Below, one piece after another: positions 52,281 through 64,000 of a stretch of 64,000 bases of DNA. A program made the translations under genes and the position numbers. Below the pieces are notes generated by a model, which was not told where the DNA came from, made no database searches, and saw only the letters and a list, made by a program, of their open reading frames with translations. Origin of the DNA: Centropus unirufus (Eukaryota; Chordata; Aves; Cuculiformes; Centropidae); assembly GCA_013397695.1 (NCBI GenBank), contig VYZI01000005.1, positions 3,557,713 through 3,621,712 on the forward strand. Direction: 5' to 3'. Each line of letters starts with the position of its first letter. Position 1 is the first letter of the stretch.

Positions 52281-54348
52281 AGCTGAGTGAATTGCATAAT
52301 ATATTAATGCTGTGAAGTAGTGATGAAGGACTGCATGTCAGCAGAGATTGAGCTGAACCCTTTATCTGTCCATTTCCAGAGATTAAGTGCTGTTTCCTTT
52401 GTGAAACGTGCAGACTTTTGATAGCACAGGTGTGCCATTGGCTTTTTGGATAGTGTGGTTCCAGCAGAGAACAGTGTCCACCTCAACCCTATTTAATACA
52501 AGCCATTATTGGCACAGTTTTTTTCTCACCACTCAATGCCAAATAAGCAAACCTCTTACCCTATGATGCTACTTAGTGTTACCAAAGAGTTCTCACCAGC
52601 ATAAGAGCAGACCAAATGAACTGAAAAGAACAAAAGATTAGTATTGCATGGTTCATTTTTTATACTTCAGTCTCACAGCAGCTCCCTGTTTAGGTGGGGC
52701 ATTAGCAATGCCATTAGGATTTCTCTTTTCTGTTATTTATCTCTTTGCCCGTATACAGACAGAATCTAGGTCTTCCTGGGAACTACTTGGCCTAGTATTT
52801 CTACAATTATTGCTTAACACAAACACATTGTACTTGTAAAGTATGTGAAAGGGCTGGATTTCTGCTATGCTTTTTAAGTTGATGTCAGCATGCTGGACTG
52901 GTGTCTCACTGTAAAGCTGTCAGGGTAGTATGCCAGGCTTTGCTAAAAAAAAAAATTAAAAAAATAAAGAAGAAAAACAATGGTTCTTTAAAAAGCCCAA
53001 AAACGATATAACCAATCATGGTGCATACTCACTGCCAATACATGCTTTGTTTCATCCCAATGTCATTACCCCAGATTTGCAGAATGATTCATTAATAAAC
53101 ACCATCCAAAGGGGAGAAAGCAGAACAGTGTGTGACTTTGAGTCTTTATACATACTTCATGTGACTGAGCTACTGCTTTTTGACAAGCTGGGTTGTGGGT
53201 GCTTGTCTTTTGTCTGGCTTAAAAGTTCACATCCTGCAGCTCCTTGTTACTTCCCACGCCTCCTCTGCCCAGCCTCATCTGCTTGTTGAGTCTGGACATT
53301 TCATAACCTCTTTGGGACAATTTAAACGGATTCGTCCCATCTCTTGGGTGGGAGAGCTTGGCAAATGTTTATGTGAGCACCATACCAGGATGTGTAAAGG
53401 AACAGCATGGAGGAGACCAGCATGGAGGCTGTGGCAGAGCTGGAGCTGGTAACTTAACATCAGCTGAGCTATGGTAGTAAGAGGTGACATAGGCGCAGAC
53501 TTCCTTCTGAGCTGAGCCACACTGCAGCTCCTAGACCAAAGAAACTGTTCTCCCGCAAAGAAGAACATTAACGGAGGGTTGTTTATCCCATATAAACCGT
53601 TCCCATAGCAGTTTTCCACAGCTCAGGCTGGTTTGTGGTGACCTGCTCACAATCAAACAATCTTACTGGTTTTTCCTTTCCTACTAGGTCTCAGGCCACT
53701 TTCTAGGTACATTGACCCCTGCCTGTTCCATTTGTATGTTATCCTTACTGAGTCACAGCAATCCAGCATTATCCATTCTAATGTGCAAAAGCAACATTGA
53801 GTAGGAACAAATTTTAAAGGGTGAATTTGCTTAGCCCAGGAATTTGTATCACAGTTCAGACTTGCTGTGCTATATCCAAAGTTTCAGAGAGCCTTTCCTG
53901 CAGCACATGGTTATCACATCGTGTAAAGTCCTTGTGATTCATGGTTGGGTGACTGTAGAGAGGCTTTTAATTTTTATCTAAATTGGAGATAACTGTAATA
54001 TATCTTTCTAACCTACAAATTGATTACTTTATATTCAGTACAAATATAGAACCCTAAGGCCACCTGGGCTCTTTGACTCTGGTTCCACACAGTCTTGGAC
54101 ACCCAGGTTGCAGACATTTATGGTCCAGAAAGGTCCACAGAGCATTTGCTTTTCCTATGTGTTACCTGCTTTTTGTACAGATCAAAATTTTTTGTCACTG
54201 CAAAATGATACTAAGGCTTAGAGTTGACAATCATTTAGCCTGACTTCCTCCTAATGCTCATTCTAATGTTCATTCCTGCAGTGGAGGAAATTAATCTTTG
54301 CTGTTAATATTGTCTATTAAAGCTAGAATGTAGATCAGTCCATTTGCA

Positions 54349-54367
54349 GTCCTTATTAAATAAGGAC
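54349..54367. repeat. Perfect 9-bp-arm palindrome with a second imperfect copy
   Basis: GTCCTTATT-A-AATAAGGAC is a perfect inverted repeat. A related imperfect copy (GGTCCTTATT...AATGAAGGACC) follows at 54375-54400. Its role is unknown. Confidence 0.8.
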
Positions 54368-55601
54368 CCCTACTGGTCCTTATTAGATAAATGAAGGACC
54401 AGAGTGAAGTTCCTTGTTACTTAAATGAAACCCATGTTTAGCAAAGCTGTTAAATCACAGCTGAAGGCAGACATCTTGATGAATAAATCAACATTCATGA
54501 ATAAATAATTGACATGAGTGCTAAAATGGAATTGTCGCTTTCATGCTGTTTCTGTCCTTGGCCAAAAATTAAGACAGTCTGTGTGAGTGGCAGTGGTGGC
54601 CCTTGTGCTGGAGACAAGTTAAGTAAAGTTATCAAAGGGGTTGCTACAAATCTGGTAGGACCAACAGAAGCAACACAGCCTGCTGGAGGCTCCGGTTCCT
54701 TTGGTTTCAATGGTTCTGAGTTAGGGAACTGGAATGAGACTTGCTAGCATGTTTCCCATAGAACATCAAATGATACTGAGTCAGTGCTTCTCTGGGAGAA
54801 ATTCACACTTTGATCTAACAGCTCAGTGTCCCATTACCAGTTCATTGAAGATGGCTCTTTCCTTGTAATTGTGCTGGTTATTCACACCACTGGAACTTTC
54901 ATCAGCCACCCACTTCCTGGGGACAATTAGTTCCCACTTTGCATTGCCGATCTTAAGTAGGTTATGAATCTTGCAGCACTTTGTTTACAAGGACACGAAA
55001 AGTTTCAAAAACAAGGCTTATGGAAGAATCTCTGTGGTTTTGTGAACCTAGTGGCTGCATTCTGCCTGAGAGAGGAGAAGAATCACATCCAGTGCTCGTT
55101 TTGCACGGAGCCAACTCTGATACTTTTCGTCTCTTGCCCAAGAGCTACATGAGACTCACAAGAGGCATTCCGGCGTGCCATCTTATTTTGCTAACTATTT
55201 CAAATACCTGTGGTTAAGGGGAAATGCCAGTTCTGAAATCTCCCACTTTAATAATACAAGTGGTTTTCAGATGCTGAGGATAAGGATGCAGTTCCTCCAA
55301 GAGCACAAAGTGCTGGTATTTTTAAGAACCGCAGCCAGGTACCTCCAATGCACTTGTGTCTTAAAGCCACAGCAAAGGGCAGGACCTGGTACCACCTGGG
55401 GAATCAAAGGCTGCCATTCGTGCCTGCGTGGAGTGGGCATGCAGAGCCTCTGGAAGGCCCCCAGTATCAAAACAAGGGCTCAGATGGGACTCAAGTGGTG
55501 CCAAGTTTTTGTTATCTGTGCTGTGGTTTTCTCCCTCTCACCTTACACAATGTTTTCTACAAACATCATTGCCATTTGCTGTGCATAAAGAGCCACTATC
55601 A

Positions 55602-56312
55602 TCAAATCATAGAATCACTAGATTGGAAAATACCTTCAAGATCATCAAATCCAACCTTACCTATCTGCCACTAAACCATATCCTTAAGCACCTCATGTAC
55701 TTGTCTTCTGAATACCTCCAGGGATGGTGACTCCCTGAACAGCCTCTGCCAGGGCCTGATGACCCCTTTAGCGAAGAATTTTTTTCCTAATGTCCAATCT
55801 GAAACTGCCCTGATGTAACTTGAGACCTTTCCCCCTTGTCCTGTCACCTGTCACTTGGGAGAAGAGACCAACACCCACCTCTCCACAACCTCCTTTCGGG
55901 CAGCTGTAGGCAGTGATAAGGTCTCCCCTCAGCCTCCACTTCTCCAGGCTAAACAATCCCAGTTCCCACAAGCACTCCACATAACACTTGTTCTCCAGCC
56001 CCTTCCCCAGCTTTGTTGCTCTTCCCTGGATGTGCTCCAGGACCTCAGTGTTCTTTCTTGTAGTGAGGGGCCCAGAACTGAATACAGGATTCGAGGCGAA
56101 GCCTCACCAGTGCTGAGTACAAGGGCAGAATCCCCTCCCTGGTCCTGCTGGCCACGTTGTTTCTGATACAGGCCAAGATGCCATTGGCCTTCTTGGCCAC
56201 CTGGGCTCACTGCTGGCTCATGGTCAGTCAGCTGTCAACCAACACCCCCAGATCCTTCTCCTCCAGGCAGCTTCCCAGCCACTCTTCCCCAAGCCTGTAA
56301 CGATGCGCATGG
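55602..56312 (-). mobile_element. CR1 LINE, about 0.7 kb 3' fragment (minus strand)
   Basis: This is the best preserved CR1 copy here. In plus-strand order it has AATCATAGAATCACTAGATT (reversed tail), CTCCAGGGATGGTGACTCC, TTTTTTTCCTAATGTCCAAT, CCTTGTCCTGTCACCTGTCA, TCTCCAGGCTAAACAATCCC, CCCTGGATGTGCTCCAGGAC, TTGGCCTTCTTGGCCACCTG and CAACACCCCCAGATCCTTCT. It is 5' truncated near 56312 and covers only the 3'-terminal part of the element. Confidence 0.93.
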
Positions 56313-59300
56313 TATGTGGCACAACATACATGCAAAGAGCCAGCAATTTGCGAAAGAATGATGTGAGGGTTTCTCCATGGGTTGTTTTGGGCCCCCCCGT
56401 CCAATTTTCCTGTGCTGAAAATCATAGTATTTAACAGTTATCAGAGTCCTGATTGTACTAAGAAGGCTGTTAGGATCTGGATAAGGAGAAGACACATTGA
56501 AATATGAGTATTGTTGCTTTGTGTGTGTTGATAGAAGTAAAGGAGTACTTCAAGGGATGATATTTGCATTACAGATGTTAGAAGAAGCTCAGTAGTTCTG
56601 GACAAGGTGGAAATACATTTTTGAGGAGTGTGAAATAGAGCTTCCTTAGCCACTGCATTTGCAGTGAGGAAAAATCAGGATTGTGTCCTATTACAGGCGG
56701 TTTTGGAGTTGCATCTCTTGTCACATGAGCTCCTCACCTGGTATAACTTCATCCAAGTCAGTGGAGTTATCCTGATTTACAGAACCTATAGGTGTGCTTT
56801 GGATTTGTGCAGTATAAGGCTCGTCTCAGTTTTGCTGGTTCATAACTTCATGAAATTACCAAAACAGCAAAAAAATATTTGTACATTATAAAACTAACAG
56901 GTATGTTCTGAAAAATAGACATTCCTGGGGTCCTGTGGTGCTCACCTGCCTAAGCACGTGGCATGCCTTCTGCCACTGTGTGAGACGTATAAAAGCCACT
57001 TGCCAGCATCTGTGAAAATATATATTGGATCTCATTGTATGGCATGTAAAAGGAGCATCAGACCCAAGAGAAGTTGCATAAATTTTATAAGGAATTTTAT
57101 AAAAGTCCAGCATTCTGGTGAGACAGCGAGCTACAGATTTGGATCCTGGAAATTTGGAAGCTAGCAGTGACCTCGGTCCATGGTCTCCATCACCCTACAG
57201 CCGCTTCCTCTTCACAGCTGTTGCAGCAATAGAACTTCCCTTGACACTTTCCGATTCTCCCACCAAATCTTGTACTATCTTGCCAAGTGTCCTTGTTTTA
57301 TTTTGGGCATGAAACACCTCCCCAGGATAGATCCTATTATTTGGTAGCTATGTCTTGTATCTAGGACACACATATTCCTATGCTCATAGAAGAGGAAGTT
57401 ATGCCTGGGATTCCCACATTGTGGATGAAGCTTCCTACTGTAAAAGGGGTGGAGAAACAGAAAGGGAGTAAGTTGTTATACCTATTTCAAATTTGGGGAA
57501 GGAAATTAGTTGGCTACATGTGTGGTGAAAAAACTTCGTCAGTGAGGTTTAACAGATGACCTGGGCAGAGGAGCCTCTAATTTTGAACCTTGAGGACCCT
57601 CCTGTCCTTTATGCTGCATCATGAAAACTGTGAACCCATGGGCCAACGTATCGCTGTCTTCTTTTATGTATCCTCTCCCTTGGTTTGTGGTGGGTGACAC
57701 TAAAATACACGTGAACGTGGGACCACAGAAAGACATTTGACTTCATCATGCTCTGCTCCTACGTGATGCTAAAGCTGGCTCCAGGCCTGCCAGATCCTGT
57801 TAGCTTAGAGGTCTACACTGGCTGTGTCAGGCTCGGAGAGGCTGATTTAGACCTTCTTCGACCTTGAGAAACCATGGTTACTGAAGTCTTGTGGAGTTTA
57901 TACTTCCTAGAGTTGCTCCTGGTTAGCCTTTTAAAGGACTTTCCATACAATTTTTGTCATGGGTATCTCAGCTAGAAATGCCGTTGGTTTGAAGTGGTTT
58001 GTAGGACTTCTTATAACTTCCTTCAGCTGCTCCAGGATTTTAAAGTTTTGATGTATATTTTCCCTTATCCATTTAGTGCTCTGAAGTTTGGGGTTTTTTT
58101 GGGGGTTTCCCTCCTGCCTTCTTCGTGGTAACTGCACCTCTGACCTGGAGGTCAGACATTCTGAGCTCTTGGATGCTCGGTTTCAAGGGAGTGACAAAAT
58201 CTGATAAAAGCTGAAGAAGTCCGGGACAAAAGATACACTGACATTTTTGCAGTCACCTCCAAAAAAAGCCAGTATTTTGCAGTGGAGTCCCAAAGGAAGA
58301 TCATGCTTGTCAAAAAAAATTAAATATCTTCCAGGAAAAGCTATTGTTCCCTGCAAACTTAAAAAGGGAGGAAAACACTCCCCGCTTTTATTAATGTACG
58401 CCCTCCCTGTTTCCTCGGTGATTGGTAACAGCTGATAATGTGGCTGCAGGATGGAATTTATTTAGCAAAAAGGTAGGTGAAAGTGGAATCGGAGTTCACC
58501 TTAATCAGCCATGCAAAAGTCTCTCTGACCCAGCTCAGCAGCTGAAGTGCTGGAGGAGCACAGAGTGCTGTGCATAGCAGGTAATGCGTTATGCTCAGGT
58601 CACCTCCCTGCCCCGAGCACTTTTGGGAGCACGCAGCCACAGATGATTTCAGAACCTACTGTATAAAGTCGCATAGGCTATTCTTCAAAATATTTAAGAA
58701 ATGTTTTTGAATTTTTTTACATATTCTAACATTTTAACATATTGTAGCCAAAACTGTGTTCTATAAAACATTTCTAAGGCTTCTTTTCCAAGATTTCCAG
58801 TGACTACAGCAGGCTTTGGCACAGGCTCTAACTGTACAAAGCCTGGGACTATAAATACGGATTCCCAAGGACTTGACTGGAGGGAGCGACAGATGTATAA
58901 CTTGACTCTGAGATCTGCCAGGGCAACATTTTCCAGAAGCAAAAAATGAGAATCATCTGTGTTAAATTTATCCACTCTTGGAATTCTTTGGTACGTGCAG
59001 GAGGAAATCGCTAGGGAGCAGATGGCTTTTTAATCTGCCAGTAGTGTAAAGTTTGTGCGCTGTCTTTGCGGTGATCCCGCTTATTGCACTCCTTGGGTAA
59101 ATTTTACCTCTGATGCAAAGTATATAAAACACCTTCACAAGATGGAAGGGAGGATCAATAGCATATGGTGAATAACTCTCTCCTCAGCTCCCGCTCGAAG
59201 CGTTGCCGTATGCTCTTATGACACAGTTTAGATCTCCAATCCATATGCCCATCCTTGCTGTCGATGATACGTGCTCCCTGAGGACCTGATATGTGCCCTG

Positions 59301-60486
59301 CTGAAAATCTGCTCTTGACCTCAGTGGCTTTGGAACCAGGCTGAAAGCATCGATCTCCCATTTTTGCCCCAGTGCCTACCAGAGACTTTCTTGCTCTTGA
59401 GACTGGAGAGGAACAGTTTGTTTGGTCTGGCTGATATTTTGAGAGCAAGATTATACTTTTTCCTCTGTTTCTAGAGAATTTTGGGGTTGGAAGTGCATTT
59501 TGGATGCGAGCGCTCAGGTAGTAGAGTGCTGTTTGCTCCTGCCATGGTGGGGAAGGAAACCTGTGTTTAGAGGGAAGCTCTGATTAGGATCATGAAAGCA
59601 TTTCCTTTCTTCAACTCAAACTGACCTGCACAATGCGAGCGCCACAAGCCAAAAATAATGATTCAATGCTTTAATCATTATGGAGGTGATGGGATAGAGA
59701 GTGAATTACTAGTTTTTTCAAGCTGTACTGGGAGGGAGATGCCCTGTACCAGCCGGGCTGGCAGAGCCTTCCTGCCAGTGCCCACCCATGCTGGTTCACT
59801 AGAGGTGGGATAATGGGCCCATGGGACCTAGGCTCGACCCAGTACTGATGCACTAATGCTTTTGTCCGTGGTTTGCAGCGATGAGCACTGAAGGTTGTGC
59901 GTACTGAGAGGAAACCACGGCTGGCTGATGTTAATGAGCTTTGAAGCTGAAAAGGGCCAGAGCGAACTGATTAAATGACAGGGGTTGAGACAGCTTCACC
60001 AAACCTGTACTTCAGCGCTTCCTGACCAGCAAGGGAAAGCGAACGCCTCTCTGGAGGGTCCAAGCCTAATTCCCTCCTCCCCTGTTCCCAAACTGGCTCT
60101 TTTCTTCTGTGCAAGTGGGAGGAGAGGCTGGAGGCTGGCAGTTGCCAGCCAGCCGGGAGTTGTTCCTGCGGCAGGGAGCACTCAGCTGGCATCACGCTGA
60201 CAGTTTGGGGCTGGGGGACCATCCCCGGGGACCACTGCCAGATGGCTGGGATTAGAGTATTCCTCGGGTGGTTTTAGCCCCTGTTGGAGTGGTGGAGGGA
60301 GTCAGGGCTGGAGCTGAGTGGGACAAAGATGTTTTACACTGGTTCAGCTGGGAGGGCTTTGGGGCAGGAGGGAATGTCACCCACTGTGTTTCGGCAGCAG
60401 TTGGGCTGAGATAAGGGATAGCTGCCTAGGCAGAGAAAGGAGCACTGGTGTGTTGGATACTGTGTGGATACTGAATTTGGAACGCT
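56313..60486. other. Intergenic stretch, nothing recognised
   Basis: About 4.2 kb of mixed-composition sequence with only short, unremarkable ORFs. No repeat family, RNA gene or exon of a known gene was recognised. Confidence 0.6.
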
Positions 60487-61401
60487 ATGTGTGAAATTGC
60501 TGTTCTTGGACCAATGATGACTGGCCCTGAAATGCCTCACAGCGAAGCCATTTTTAAAGGCACTGGGGAATCATTTATCAAACATAAGAATGGTCTAATG
60601 AAACAATATGTGATGAAATATCTCCTCCACTTGCTTCCAGCCTGCTGTTATCCATGGTTTCACACAGAGGGAGAAGTTGCTGTGCTCTTCTCTACTCCTT
60701 CTATGCTGAGAGCTAGCCCTGGTTTGCTGAACCTTTGTATGAGGAGAACGATGGAACAACATACATGCAGCCAGGACCTCATCCCTACCTTTTTCCTACT
60801 TTGGCCCTGCTGGCTCTGGGCTCCAGCATCAGCTCGTTGTTTCCATACTGAAATGCCACATCCCACAAAAGCTGTCCTCTCTTATGATGCAGCCAGCAGA
60901 CATACTCTCCACAGAGGTGGAGGCAGTATCCCATTTGCTGTGGTGGAGCTTGATGCTCAACGTGGTGGAGCTTGGTATTTAATGTGGTCCAAGAGTCTGT
61001 CTCATGGGCCACTACAATCTAAATTTTGGAAACATTTTGGAAATTTATGTGACGGGAAGCCAGAAGGAGAGGGTTGGTTTTGGGACTGGGGTCCTGAGTT
61101 GGAATCCAGAAATCATTTTGCCGCAACTTTGCTCCATGGTGTCAAGCATGCTATTTACTCACCAAGCTTCCTCTGCCCATCTTCCTTGGTTCAGGGGATG
61201 GGGAATGCGAAATCTGCAGAAAACAGCAGATTTCTCATTCTCCACCCCTTGTACAGGATCACAGTTTTCAGACAGAAACATGGAATTATAGGATCATTAA
61301 GACGGGAAAAGACCTCTAGGATCATCAAGTACAATCATCAGCCTAACACCACCTTGCCTACTAGACCGTATTCTGAAGTGCTGTGTCCACAATTTTTTTG
61401 A
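60487..61401 (+). other. 304-codon ORF, coding status doubtful
   Basis: An uninterrupted frame starts at MCEIAVLGPM and ends at VLCPQFF. It is the longest ORF outside the GC-rich or gap region. I recognise no domain, and no signal peptide or coiled coil is apparent. The composition is rich in Cys, Trp and His. Its last 40 or so codons run antisense into a CR1 fragment (61281 on), so the current stop is supplied by a transposon. It could be chance, a decayed retroelement or a lineage-specific exon. Chance is the leading reading. Confidence 0.12.
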
Positions 61402-61702
61402 ACACCTCCAGGAATGGTGACACCATAACTTCCCTGGAAAGCCTTGTCCCAGTGCTTCACCACTCTCTCAGGAAAGAAATTTTCCTAATATCCAATCTAA
61501 AGCTCCACTTATGTAATTTGAGGCCATTTCCTATTGTCCTATCGCTTGTTACTTGGGAGAAGAGACCAATACCCACCTCACTACAACATACTTTCAGGTA
61601 GTTGTTGAGTGATAAGGCCTTCCATCAGCCTTCTATTCTTCTGACTAAACAATCCCAGTTCCCTCAGCCTCTCCTCCTAAGACCTCTGCTCCAGACCCTC
61701 CA
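61281..61702 (-). mobile_element. CR1 LINE, 3' fragment (minus strand)
   Basis: Plus-strand order: AATTATAGGATCATTAAGAC (reversed tail), AAAGACCTCTAGGATCATCA, ACCTCCAGGAATGGTGACAC, AAATTTTCCTAATATCCAAT, TACTTGGGAGAAGAGACCAA, CTAAACAATCCCAGTTCCCT. It resembles the 55602 copy but is more diverged and shorter. Confidence 0.9.
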
Positions 61703-64000
61703 TCAGATATATACAGCGGGATATGATGATGAGTATGGATCTGCAAGTGGAGGGAGGAAGGGGAACTTTCAGGGCTGAAGCCTCACCCTTCCAGTTGCTG
61801 TGCGTGTGTTGGTGAGTCCCATGACACCACCGTGACCATCTCATCTGTGACAGCTCAGTCACAACTATGACTATGGCGTTGGGGACTACCCAGTTCCAGG
61901 ACAGAGAGCGATGAGAAGATGGGCTTAAGGAAAATGTCACAGCTCTTGGTGAAATATCCCAACCTTTTATAGCCAACGCTGATGTGGTGAGGGAAGAAAT
62001 TGCTTCACTGGAGAAATATGAGTTTTAGGGAGGGGTTTAGGAGGGCTGTCATAAGCAGCCTTACACAGAGCAGAGAAAGAGGACTCCCAGACACAAAAGG
62101 CACAAAGAAAGAGTGGGACAATGAAGGGATTTGGTGGCTGGGTGAGGAGTTTCACGGGACAAGGAGAGCTTGAGGTGCTGGGAAGGTAGAAGGGCTGAAG
62201 AACAAAGCATGTGCACACGTCTCCTCATATCCAGCAATAAAATAAACGTAGAGGACTAAACATAGAAATGGATCCTACAAATATGTGTAGCAGCTAACCG
62301 TGAGTCAGCGGGCCTGATCTCCGCAAATCCCTCAGGGATCTGTCTGTAAACAGGTAGCCCCACACCCCAAGGCTGACATTCGCGAAAGAGGCAATGCCTC
62401 ATATTTCCTGATTTGCTTCCTCGTTCTTCAGAAATCACTATTCCTGCATTCGGCAAAAGACAAATTTGGGATAAGCTCAGAGCCACCCGATGTGATTCAG
62501 GGGGGTTCTTCCTGTGCACCGTGGATGTTCTTCATATCACCTCACAGCTGGCTGATGAGAATGGCAGAAAATGAAGTGTTGCCATCATCCTTTGTCCTGT
62601 AGGCAGCAATTTTCTGCTTGCCTGTGGGAAATAATCCTGTTTTAATTTAATTATTCATTTTTCAATTATTTAATGCAGTACTCTGGGATAGCAGCGAGGC
62701 TTTGGGTTAGTTTTCAAATTGCTGCCACCTCAGACAGCGGAGCGCCGGGATCAAGCTCCCTGGGCGAAGGGATTTTCATCTTTGAGCCGCTGGTTTCATT
62801 AGGAGGGATATGCTGCCTCCATTCTCTGGCACATCCCTTGGGAACTTTCCATGTATTCTGCCAACCTGCTTAGGTGCCATGGAGGCTCAATCCTGCCTGG
62901 CCAAAGTCAATGGCTCTGGACGAGGACTGCTGAACGGGAGCACCAGCAGGAATCCATTAGTGTTCCTCCTCTTCCCCACAAGGAGGCCGCTTGGAGATCC
63001 CCAATGAACACACTCCCTGCTGTCAGCACCTGGGGTGTGCTTTAACATTTCCTAATGTAGGAAAAGCAAATGCTGGCCCACTTGACATTGCTCTGCTCTG
63101 GCCCCTCAAGCTGGCGTGAGGATCACTTCTCTTATCCCTAGGGCATCCATCAGGATCGACTTTCCACTCCGAGCTGCATCTCTGTTAGTTCCTGAATGGC
63201 ATCAGCTCTGATTCGAGGGGCAGGCGTAAGCCCTAAAAGATTACCGCAACAAATATAAAAGATCTCCAGACAGTATTGAGGAGGAAGATGTGGAAAAGAA
63301 AAGAGGTCAGCTCTGCTGTCAATTGCGCGGTTTTTGATGGATGTAACTCCGTTCATTTCTGTGTAGCTAATTTTGTTATGTGCCAGCATAAGTGAGAGCG
63401 GAGTCAGGCCTTCCTCCTGCAGCAGCTAAAGTGAAAAACATTTCTATTTTTAAAGCTGAAAGCTTTTCTTACTTTTATTTATCGTGTGTCACTTTGTTGG
63501 CAGTCATACTGTAAAAGGCACAGAAAAGTTAAATGAGATATTTATGGCCCTGTTTATGACCCTAATGCTGACCATCACAACAATTACCAGGCATTGCATG
63601 GGAAGCAGAACCAAGGAAACCTGGGCTCCTGTGCAAAGATAAGGCTGATGGTGTTCATTTCTTCCACCCCAAAGCCACTAAAAGAGTCTTTCTTTGTTAT
63701 GTTTCCTTGTTTTGTGCTGTTTCTGGATACTTAATATCTTCAAGTTCCGTAAAGCTTGATTGAAAGTGGGAAAGGATTCAAAAGCTGTTACAGGAGGAAG
63801 ACCAGGGAGAAAAAAATAAAAGACTGCCCAAGCCTCCATTTCCACAGTAAATGCAACTTCAGGAGGGGATGGTTTTTTGGTGGGACAGTCTTCAGGGCAA
63901 TTCTACATGCATGGAAACCTGCGGAGACATCACCCTGGTTGGTAGACAGTTGTCTGAATAAGAAGGGGAAGAGCAGAACAGCTCACAGTAGCTTTTCCCA
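61703..64000. other. Intergenic stretch to right window edge
   Basis: About 2.3 kb without a recognised gene, exon or repeat family. Only short ORFs are present. Confidence 0.6.

Larger units (their letters stand above)
49948..55601. other. Intergenic stretch, no gene recognised
   Basis: About 5.6 kb with no convincing coding sequence. It holds a G-rich quadruplex-capable patch (52216-52280), a short A-rich tract (52945-52980) and a small palindrome (54349-54367). Confidence 0.6.

Noticed and set aside
55175..56495. Cluster of ORFs around 100 codons on both strands
   Set aside because: From 55602 on they lie in a CR1 3' fragment. The portion before it shows no similarity I recognise.
1..64000. 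tRNA, rRNA, snRNA, CRISPR or prokaryote-type operon features
   Set aside because: None was seen on reading. The sequence is vertebrate nuclear DNA and no such gene was recognised, although a covariance-model search could not be run.

Overview
The window is vertebrate nuclear DNA, almost certainly from a bird. It has split genes with canonical GT-AG introns, a CpG-island promoter, and several truncated chicken repeat 1 (CR1) LINE copies. The species cannot be told from the sequence alone. A 595-base run of N (32935-33529) shows this is an assembled scaffold with a gap.

The only gene I can support is SNRK (SNF-related serine/threonine kinase), on the minus strand and cut off by the left window edge. 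Transcription runs right to left. A non-coding first exon in the CpG island has its donor at 32690/32689. A 99-base non-coding second exon lies at 22335-22433. The third exon (20383-21076) carries the start codon and most of the kinase domain. The exons at 3386-3527 and 1046-1258 finish the kinase domain and enter the UBA-like region. Together they give the first 314 codons plus two bases of the next. The rest of the protein must lie beyond position 1. All splice sites fit and the reading phases agree (1, 2, 2).

The inferred spliced leader holds short upstream ORFs in all three frames, one with a near-ideal start context. The first intron begins in a GC-rich minisatellite (31787-32400) whose unit repeatedly carries an E2F-type TTTSSCGC sequence. 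The promoter itself is partly hidden by the assembly gap.

The right half (33530-64000) is about 30 kb with no gene I can recognise. It holds four CR1 fragments, a 188-base polypyrimidine tract, a G-quadruplex-capable G-rich patch, and a 304-codon ORF of doubtful meaning at 60487-61401. From knowledge of amniote gene order, this is most likely the intergenic region upstream of SNRK. I found no convincing novel multi-gene system. The most worthwhile leads are the uORF-rich SNRK leader, the E2F-motif minisatellite and a CR1 copy with an apparent 5' inversion.
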